NCBI GenBank assembly: GCA_964400105.1
Contig: CAYNTG010000054.1
Location: 1-14,973, forward strand
Direction of reading: 5' to 3'
DNA: 14,973 nt
Source of the DNA: CAYNTG01 sp964400105
Lineage (GTDB): Bacteria; UBP14; UBA6098
Shown here: piece after piece, positions 7,309-12,971 of the stretch
Position numbering within the stretch: the first letter of the stretch is position 1
Layout: the number at the start of each line of letters is the position of its first letter
Position numbers and translations under genes: made by a program
The notes under the pieces: generated by a model
Told to the model about the DNA's origin: nothing
Databases searched by the model: none
The model's input: only the letters and a program-made list of their open reading frames with translations

Positions 7309-8475
7309 TTGAGTATTACATCGACATCTGTTAAATCCGAGGTTCTACTTAGAAAACTGCTTGGTGAAATGGTGCATAGAAATGCTACCAATTTGCACAT
7401 TAGCGCCGGTTCCGCACCGCTCTATCGGGTGGACGGAAAGCTCATTCGCATGCCGATGAAACCTATATCCGAAGACCTTTCGAGGGTGCTCGGATATTCG
7501 CTTATGTCGAAAAAACAACAAAGGAGATTCGAGAAAGATTTGGATATCGATTTTTCAGTCGGAGTAAGAGGGTTATCGAGATTCCGGTGTAATGTTTTCC
7601 ATCAGCGAGGCACTGTTGCCGTCGTGATTAAACACGTTTCCTATGAGGATGGTCCCGTTGGCGATCTGCATATTCCACACGAAGTCTACGAATATGGGGG
7701 CGTTACGCAAGGCCTCGTGCTCGTTACCGGTCCGAGAGGATCGGGTAAATCCACCACGCTTTCGGCTATTTTGAACAAGCTCAACCATGATCGCAAGCAG
7801 CATATATTGACGATCGAGGACCCGGTCGAAAACATTTACAGCTCGAAAAATTGTATTTTTAATCAGCGCGAGCTTTATAGTGACACGAAATCTTACGATA
7901 TAGCGCTAAAATCCGCACCGCGCCAGAATCCGGATATAGTTTTCGTTAGCGAGGTGAACGAAGAAATTAAACTGCTTTCGACACTTAAGGTCGCAGATAC
8001 AGGTCTTCTCGTGTTCGCTTCGATGAAGGCGCGAGACGCGGCGAGTTCCGTTATGCGCATGGTCGATCTCGGTTTACCCTTATATCTTATCAATGGATCG
8101 CTTCGGTTTGTGATTGCACAACGGCTTCTTCGGATGATATGTCCATATTGTAAGAGGGTGATTACGCCGGATAATTCATTGTTGAGGTTGGTCGGATTGG
8201 ATCAGAATAAGGCTAAGAATGTTACATTTTACCGTGGAACAGGTTGTCCAAAATGCAACGGAACCGGCTATTACGGCCGGATTCCGGTGTTCGAGATGCT
8301 GAGAATTACCACAAGGGTCCATAACATGATCAAATCTGGGACATCCGTTATCGATCTTTGGAAAGATGCCGTTAAGTCGGGGATGGTTCCTCTCAGAAAG
8401 ACTGCATTGAGATATATGTTAAAGGGTGTAACGACACTCGAACAGGTAGCGACAGAAACGATAAGTTACCAATAA
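7309..8475 (+). CDS. PilT/PilB chimeric, catalytically degenerate pilus ATPase-like protein
   Basis: 388 aa, unlike a standard pil gene. Residues about 11-225 follow the neighbouring PilT: LLRKLLGEMVHR, LHISAGSAPLYRVDGKL, GLSRFRCNVFHQRG, KNCIFNQREL. From about 235 on it follows PilB: MVDLGLPLYLI, AQRLLRMICPYC, GTGCPKCNGTG, and the ending LEQVATET beside PilB's LEQVITET. It has PilB's four cysteines (278, 281, 313, 316), which PilT lacks. Walker A is kept (GPRGSGKST, 141-149, Lys147), as are the Asp-box Glu (TIEDPVE) and Walker B Glu215. The GE(I/M)RD after it is changed to SEVNE, and both HisBox histidines are lost (TGLLVFASMKARD, 231-243; Leu233, Lys240). Weak or no ATP turnover is inferred. 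The start is uncertain: TTG 7309 has no Shine-Dalgarno, and the next candidate, ATG 7369, would cut into the homologous region. It lies 37 nt after pilB and 9 nt before pilT, so it is surely cotranscribed. An intact frame argues against a pseudogene. Confidence 0.85.
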   Translation: MSITSTSVKSEVLLRKLLGEMVHRNATNLHISAGSAPLYRVDGKLIRMPMKPISEDLSRVLGYSLMSKKQQRRFEKDLDIDFSVGVRGLSRFRCNVFHQRGTVAVVIKHVSYEDGPVGDLHIPHEVYEYGGVTQGLVLVTGPRGSGKSTTLSAILNKLNHDRKQHILTIEDPVENIYSSKNCIFNQRELYSDTKSYDIALKSAPRQNPDIVFVSEVNEEIKLLSTLKVADTGLLVFASMKARDAASSVMRMVDLGLPLYLINGSLRFVIAQRLLRMICPYCKRVITPDNSLLRLVGLDQNKAKNVTFYRGTGCPKCNGTGYYGRIPVFEMLRITTRVHNMIKSGTSVIDLWKDAVKSGMVPLRKTALRYMLKGVTTLEQVATETISYQ

Positions 8476-8484
8476 GGGAGTATT

Positions 8485-9738
8485 ATGACAAATGAGAAGG
8501 AAAATTTTTTGAACGACGACGATATTGTAGTCGAAGATACATCCAGGTCTGGTATGAAAAGCGATAGCGATGATGGTAATGTGGAAGCGGACGTGGTGGA
8601 CAAGCCTAAGCCCAAGCCTAAGCCCAAGCCTAAACCCAAGATCGAAAAGCGCGAGCTTTCGATGCGCATTTTGTTGGAGGAGATGATACATAGAGGCTCG
8701 TCGGATTTGCATATCACGGTCGGCGCCCCTCCGGTATTTAGACTGGACGGCAAGCTTCATAAGATAACCGCCGATATCGTTACCGAGGACGTAGCGAAAC
8801 GCTTCGCCTATTCTATTATGACGGAGAAACAGAAGCAACAGTTCGAGGAAAACTGGGAGGTCGATCTTTCATTCGGGATCAAGGGGCTTTCAAGATTCAG
8901 ATGCAATGTCTTCCTCCAGAGAGGCTCGGTTGCTTTGGCCGTGCGCGCCGTTCCATTCAAGATACACACATTAGAGGAGCTTGGTATCCCGCAATCGATA
9001 AGCAGGTTCGCCGATTTCCCCCGAGGATTGATATTGGTTTGCGGTCCAACCGGATCGGGGAAATCCACGACACTTGCGGCCATCATCGATAAGATCAATC
9101 GCGAACGTCATGAGCATATCCTGACCGTCGAAGACCCGATCGAGTTCGTTCACCGACATAAGAACTGCATCGTGAATCAACGCGAGGTGCACAGCGATAC
9201 GCTCTCGTTCGGACGGGCATTAAAATATGCCCTCAGGGAGGACCCGGATGTCGTGCTCATCGGTGAGATGCGAGACCTCGAAACGATCTCGTCCGCGCTC
9301 ACTATCGCGGAGACCGGGCATCTTGCTTTTGCAACCTTGCATACGAATTCCGCCGCCGAGACGATCAACCGAATTATCGATGTTTTCCCCACGAACCAGC
9401 AGACGCAGGTTCGGGTTCAGTTATCTTTCGTGTTACAAGCCGTGCTCGTCCAAACCCTCGTCCCAAAGATCGGTGGAGGACGAATGGTCTGTGTCGAGAT
9501 TATGACGATAACACCGGCTATTCGTGCACAGATCAGGGACGATAAGATTCATCAGCTATATAGCTCGATTCAGTCCGGCGGGAAATACGGCATGCAGACG
9601 ATGAACACCTCGCTTGCGGAACGCTACATGGAAGGATATATTACACTCGAGGATTGTATGGGTCGCAGCCCCGATCCGCAGGAGTTGAACGATATTATCA
9701 CTCGCAAAAGGGTTCAGTCTGAAAGCTCTGACAATTAA
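8485..9738 (+). CDS. pilT: Type IV pilus retraction ATPase PilT with N-terminal extension
   Basis: A 417-aa hexameric ATPase that powers pilus depolymerisation and retraction, hence twitching motility. After an unusual N-terminal tail of about 55 aa the PilT domain starts at MRILLEEMIHRGSSDLHI. Motifs: Walker A GPTGSGKST (187-195), Asp-box TVEDPIE, Walker B VVLIGEMRD (256-264, Glu261), HisBox TGHLAFATLHTN (277-288, both histidines present), and AIRAQIRD, the counterpart of the PilT AIRNLIRE motif. It lacks the PilB cysteines, as expected. The tail is acidic (NDDDIVVED, SDSDDGN) and ends in KPKPKPKPKPKPK (40-52); ordinary PilT proteins start at the domain, so this is an addition of unknown role. 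AAGGGAG (8474-8480) is 4 nt before the ATG. pilC follows after 17 nt. Confidence 0.96.
   Translation: MTNEKENFLNDDDIVVEDTSRSGMKSDSDDGNVEADVVDKPKPKPKPKPKPKIEKRELSMRILLEEMIHRGSSDLHITVGAPPVFRLDGKLHKITADIVTEDVAKRFAYSIMTEKQKQQFEENWEVDLSFGIKGLSRFRCNVFLQRGSVALAVRAVPFKIHTLEELGIPQSISRFADFPRGLILVCGPTGSGKSTTLAAIIDKINRERHEHILTVEDPIEFVHRHKNCIVNQREVHSDTLSFGRALKYALREDPDVVLIGEMRDLETISSALTIAETGHLAFATLHTNSAAETINRIIDVFPTNQQTQVRVQLSFVLQAVLVQTLVPKIGGGRMVCVEIMTITPAIRAQIRDDKIHQLYSSIQSGGKYGMQTMNTSLAERYMEGYITLEDCMGRSPDPQELNDIITRKRVQSESSDN
8602..8640 (+). repeat. Tandem 12-bp repeat coding Lys-Pro in pilT
   Basis: Three tandem units of AAGCCTAAGCCC (the last reads AAGCCTAAACCC) plus a final AAG encode KPKPKPKPKPKPK. 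All units are in frame, so copy-number change would lengthen or shorten the tail by four residues per unit without a frameshift. Confidence 0.9.
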
Positions 9739-9755
9739 ATGTAAGGTGATGAGTT

Positions 9756-10955
9756 ATGCCTCAATTTAAATACGAAGGCAAGGCCTTGAACGGGCAGGTT
9801 GTGGATGGTGTTCTGGAGGCCAGGAATGCGGAGGAGCTTACCGCTTTTTTGCGGCGACAGCGCATAGTCGTTACAAAAATAAAGAAAAAGTCGAAGTCGA
9901 TGAATATCGTCATCGGTTCCGGTGTGAAAAACATAGAGGTCTCCAGATTCACGCGGCAATTCGCGGTGATGATCGAGGCCGGTTTGCCGCTCGTCCAGTG
10001 CCTCGATATTCTTGCCGAACAAACCGAAAACAATGTTCTGTCGGCTACTATTGGAAAGATCCGCGATACGGTATCCTCCGGAACTACACTCGCCGCCGCG
10101 ATGTCGAAGCATAAGAAGGTATTCAACGAGCTTTATGTGAATATGATCGAAGCAGGTGAGATGGGTGGTGCTCTTGAGTCGATTCTTCGAAGGCTTGCAG
10201 ATTATCAGGAAAATCAGGATCGCGTTACTCGAAAGGTTAAAGGAGCGATGATATATCCCGCGATCATGATATTTATGACCGTCGTCATGACATGGGCTAT
10301 GTTGACCTTCGTTATTCCAATTTTTGCAGATATGTTCTCGGAACTGGGGGGGGAGCTTCCAAAACCGACAGTTATCGTCATGTCCATTTCAGATTTTATG
10401 AGATCAAATATGGTTGTGATTCTTTTGGGAATTGCAGCCGTCGTAACTACTTATGTGATTTTAAATAGTAAGAAGAAAACCCGATTTTATATAGATGTGG
10501 TAAAACTCAAGATGCCGATGTTCGGCCCACTGGTTCGAAAGACAGCGGTTGCAAGGTTCTGTCGCACACTTTCAACACTTCTGCGAAGCGGCGTCAACCT
10601 GATCGACGCCCTGAATATTACTGCAAAAACCGCCGGGAATTTGGTTCTAACGAAAGCCATACACAAATCGATGATCTCGATCTCCGAGGGCGAGACGATT
10701 ACGGCGCCTCTTGTCGAAACGAAGGTTTTTCCTACGATGGTTACGCAGATGATCGGAGTCGGCGAGAAGACCGGTAATATGGACGAAATGCTCAGCAAAA
10801 TCGCCGACTTTTATGACGAGGAGGTGGACGCGGCAGTGGAGAATATAACGGCTATGATCGAGCCGGTTATCATCATCGTAATGGGTGGCGTTATTGGCAG
10901 TTTGGTTGTAGCTATGTATCTTCCGCAATTCGATATCATAGGCAAGATCAATTAG
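9756..10955 (+). CDS. pilC: Type IV pilus inner-membrane platform protein PilC
   Basis: A 399-aa polytopic protein of the GspF/PilC family, which sits in the inner membrane above the PilB or PilT hexamer and transmits its motion to pilins. It starts with the family's PQFKYEGKALNGQ and carries two T2SSF repeats, about 64-188 (FTRQFAVMIEAGLPLVQCL) and 266-388 (VARFCRTLSTLLRSGVNLI). Membrane segments are near 166-190, 217-236 and 367-389. The conserved GE...GG/TG signatures appear as AGEMGGAL (133-140) and GVGEKTGNMDEM (334-345). Length and order are normal. TAAGGTGAT (9742-9750) is 5 nt before the ATG. An uninterrupted run of eight G lies in the gene at 10346-10353. Confidence 0.97.
   Translation: MPQFKYEGKALNGQVVDGVLEARNAEELTAFLRRQRIVVTKIKKKSKSMNIVIGSGVKNIEVSRFTRQFAVMIEAGLPLVQCLDILAEQTENNVLSATIGKIRDTVSSGTTLAAAMSKHKKVFNELYVNMIEAGEMGGALESILRRLADYQENQDRVTRKVKGAMIYPAIMIFMTVVMTWAMLTFVIPIFADMFSELGGELPKPTVIVMSISDFMRSNMVVILLGIAAVVTTYVILNSKKKTRFYIDVVKLKMPMFGPLVRKTAVARFCRTLSTLLRSGVNLIDALNITAKTAGNLVLTKAIHKSMISISEGETITAPLVETKVFPTMVTQMIGVGEKTGNMDEMLSKIADFYDEEVDAAVENITAMIEPVIIIVMGGVIGSLVVAMYLPQFDIIGKIN
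10346..10353 (+). repeat. G8 homopolymer inside pilC
   Basis: Eight consecutive G span the codons for Leu197-Gly198-Gly199-Glu200. Other Gly-Gly pairs in the window use mixed codons. Loss or gain of one G would frameshift pilC in its middle. Confidence 0.85.
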
Positions 10956-10992
10956 ATTCCATTTCGTGGATCTCGCTGGAATAGGAGATTTT

Positions 10993-12783
10993 ATGTTTGA
11001 CGAGAACATGCAAAATAATACTGCTGGAACATCGGTCGATATTGGAAATATCGATGTCGGAGACTATTTCCGAAGCAAGATACGATGGCTCCTTCTCGTT
11101 CGCTTCGGGATGTTTGTCCTGATCGCCGCCGCTGTATTGCTGATGTTTTCCGCACGCGGCTTCCTGTCGATATTGCTACTGGCATATGGCTTTATCACAC
11201 TCGGCTATCTTTTAACCCTGTTCTATTGGGAGAAAACAAGGAGAGAGCTGAGCTTCAAGTTTATTTGCGGGGTTCAGCTTTTTTTTGAGCTGCTTATAGA
11301 GATCGGCATCGTTCATTATTCCGGTGGTGCGGGATCGCCTTTTATACTGCTCCTGGCTCTCTCGGTAATTACCTCGGCCTTTATTTTTAACCTCGTTGGA
11401 ACGCTTATTACGGCAACCGGGGCGGTTTTACTCTTCAGCTCTCTCGTGATTTTGGGATACAGAGAAGTTATAGAAGTGGCCTCGGATATTTTCCCTATTA
11501 CGTCTATGTTATATGCCGACAGCGACCTGCTCTTTTTCACTTCATATATATATGCTCTTTTCATGTATCTCGTTGCCTTTATGGTTGGCTATATATCGGA
11601 TCGCCTACGCTTGAGAATCGGTGAATTACAGGTCACGGGCGAGGCTCTTCGTCGAGTGAGTATGGACACGGACGATATCCTGATGCATATGCAAAGTGGC
11701 CTTATCACTCTCGATCCGGAGGGGAGGATCGTTTATCTAAATCAGGCTGCGAGCCTACTTCTGAACATCGACTCCAAGAAGATCAAGGGCAAATATCTCG
11801 ACGAGGTGCTTCCAAAACCGGCTAAACCATTTTCCCAAAAGCTTTCTGAACTTCTCGGAGCCGGCACCCAAAGCGAACACAGGGGCGAGTTCTATCTTAA
11901 GTTCGGCGAAGAGGTCCGAACCATGCATATCGCCTGTAGTTTCCTCAATAGTTCGGATGGCGGCTTGCGGGGCATCATCGCCCTTTTCGAGGATATCACA
12001 GAGGAAAAGCGCCGCGAGGTATATCTCAAGGAGGTCGAAAAGATGGCCGCGATAGGCGAGCTTTCCGCGAGTCTGGCTCACGAGATACGCAATCCTCTCG
12101 CATCGATCCGCGGTTCGGTGGAAACGATCATGGAATCGAACCTGGACCTCGAAGGGGATTCCGAGCGTCGTCTTATGAATCTCATCGTGAAGGAAACCGA
12201 TAGATTAACGAACGTTCTCGATGAGTTCCTCGTTTTCGCACGACTCAAAGAGCTTCCGATAGAGCAGATAACATATAACCGGATCGATCTTGCGAAGCTT
12301 ATTGGCGATATCATATTCATGATCCACCACAGTCCCGATTTTGCGAAGAATATCGAGATAAATAATCTCCTTTCCGGCGAGCTTTGGACATTGGGCCGCG
12401 AGGACCAGCTCAAAGATGTTTTTTACAACCTGATAATAAATGCCAAAGATGCGTTTGGAGAGGATGGCGGAACGATTACCATCGATCGAGTTCGAGAGCG
12501 CCATGGGTTCTACGCCGAACGAATGCTCATCGGTGTCGGTATTTCCGACACCGGACCGGGATTTCCCGAAGAGGTCAGAGATCAGTTGTTCACGCCGTTT
12601 TTCAGCACAAAACCTCGCGGGACCGGACTCGGTCTGGCTATTGCTCAGGGGATCGTGAATCGTCATCGCGGCATTATCGAAGCAAAAAATATCGAGAAAG
12701 GCGGCGCAATGTTCACCGTCTATCTCCTGAAAGCTCACGAAAAACAGGGCGAACTTTTTGCTTCGCCGGATGCCAGAATTTAA
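10993..12783 (+). CDS. pilS: PilS-type membrane sensor histidine kinase
   Basis: 596 aa from ATG 10993. This start is preferred over the upstream in-frame GTG at 10966 because AGGAG (10983-10987) sits 5 nt before it. Layout: six hydrophobic segments between about residues 30 and 205 (as in PilS), a PAS domain about 225-335 (GLITLDPEGRIVYLNQAAS...), HisKA with phosphoacceptor His363 in LAHEIRNPL, and an HATPase domain with N-box NLIINAKDA (from Asn479), G1 DTGPGF (519-524) and G2 GTGLGL (543-548). PilS classically senses pilin in the membrane and phosphorylates PilR, which activates sigma54 transcription of pilA. Position directly after pilB-pilT-pilC copies the Myxococcus order, which supports the name. 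No pilR follows here; the next gene is convergent. A T8 run lies at 11279-11286. Confidence 0.85.
   Translation: MFDENMQNNTAGTSVDIGNIDVGDYFRSKIRWLLLVRFGMFVLIAAAVLLMFSARGFLSILLLAYGFITLGYLLTLFYWEKTRRELSFKFICGVQLFFELLIEIGIVHYSGGAGSPFILLLALSVITSAFIFNLVGTLITATGAVLLFSSLVILGYREVIEVASDIFPITSMLYADSDLLFFTSYIYALFMYLVAFMVGYISDRLRLRIGELQVTGEALRRVSMDTDDILMHMQSGLITLDPEGRIVYLNQAASLLLNIDSKKIKGKYLDEVLPKPAKPFSQKLSELLGAGTQSEHRGEFYLKFGEEVRTMHIACSFLNSSDGGLRGIIALFEDITEEKRREVYLKEVEKMAAIGELSASLAHEIRNPLASIRGSVETIMESNLDLEGDSERRLMNLIVKETDRLTNVLDEFLVFARLKELPIEQITYNRIDLAKLIGDIIFMIHHSPDFAKNIEINNLLSGELWTLGREDQLKDVFYNLIINAKDAFGEDGGTITIDRVRERHGFYAERMLIGVGISDTGPGFPEEVRDQLFTPFFSTKPRGTGLGLAIAQGIVNRHRGIIEAKNIEKGGAMFTVYLLKAHEKQGELFASPDARI
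11279..11286 (+). repeat. T8 homopolymer inside pilS
   Basis: Eight T in a row encode part of Gln-Leu-Phe-Phe-Glu in a predicted membrane segment. Such runs can slip, but T-runs coding Phe are common in membrane segments. Confidence 0.7.
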
Positions 12784-12971
12784 CAGCCCTGCGATCTCTT
12801 CTTATCGGGAGCGATTCGAGAATATTATAAATGGGCAATCATGAGATTTTGTGGCTCTTTACAGATAAGTATCTGCATTCTGCCGATTGCCATTTTTGCG
12901 TATTATCTAAATCCGGATATTCGATATCGCCTGGCGGATGGTCGATAATCTTCCAATCGACAATCCACATT
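12784..12971. other. Convergent intergenic stretch with a possible 35-codon membrane ORF
   Basis: This 188-bp gap separates two convergent kinase genes. On the + strand an ATG at 12841 opens 35 codons to a TAA at 12946-12948. The product starts MRFCGSLQIS and has one hydrophobic segment (SICILPIAIFAYYL) followed by a polar tail (NPDIRYRLADGR). There is no good ribosome site, so it may be chance, a remnant of a longer exported protein, or a small membrane protein. A second overlapping frame (from 12831) shows nothing recognisable and runs into the opposite gene. Confidence 0.3.
12941..12961. terminator. Possible weak bidirectional hairpin between convergent kinases
   Basis: GTCGAT (12941-12946) and ATCGAC (12956-12961) form a perfect 6-bp stem with a 9-nt loop, 10 nt beyond the stop of the minus-strand kinase. 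Neither side has a T-tract, so termination is only suggested by position. Confidence 0.25.

Noticed and set aside
7309..8475. Calling the middle ATPase gene a pseudogene
   Set aside because: The frame is intact, P-loop and zinc cysteines are kept, and it sits tightly in the operon, so a functional non-canonical protein is more likely.
10966..10992. GTG start for pilS nine codons upstream
   Set aside because: It has no ribosome site, whereas ATG 10993 has AGGAG at 5 nt spacing.
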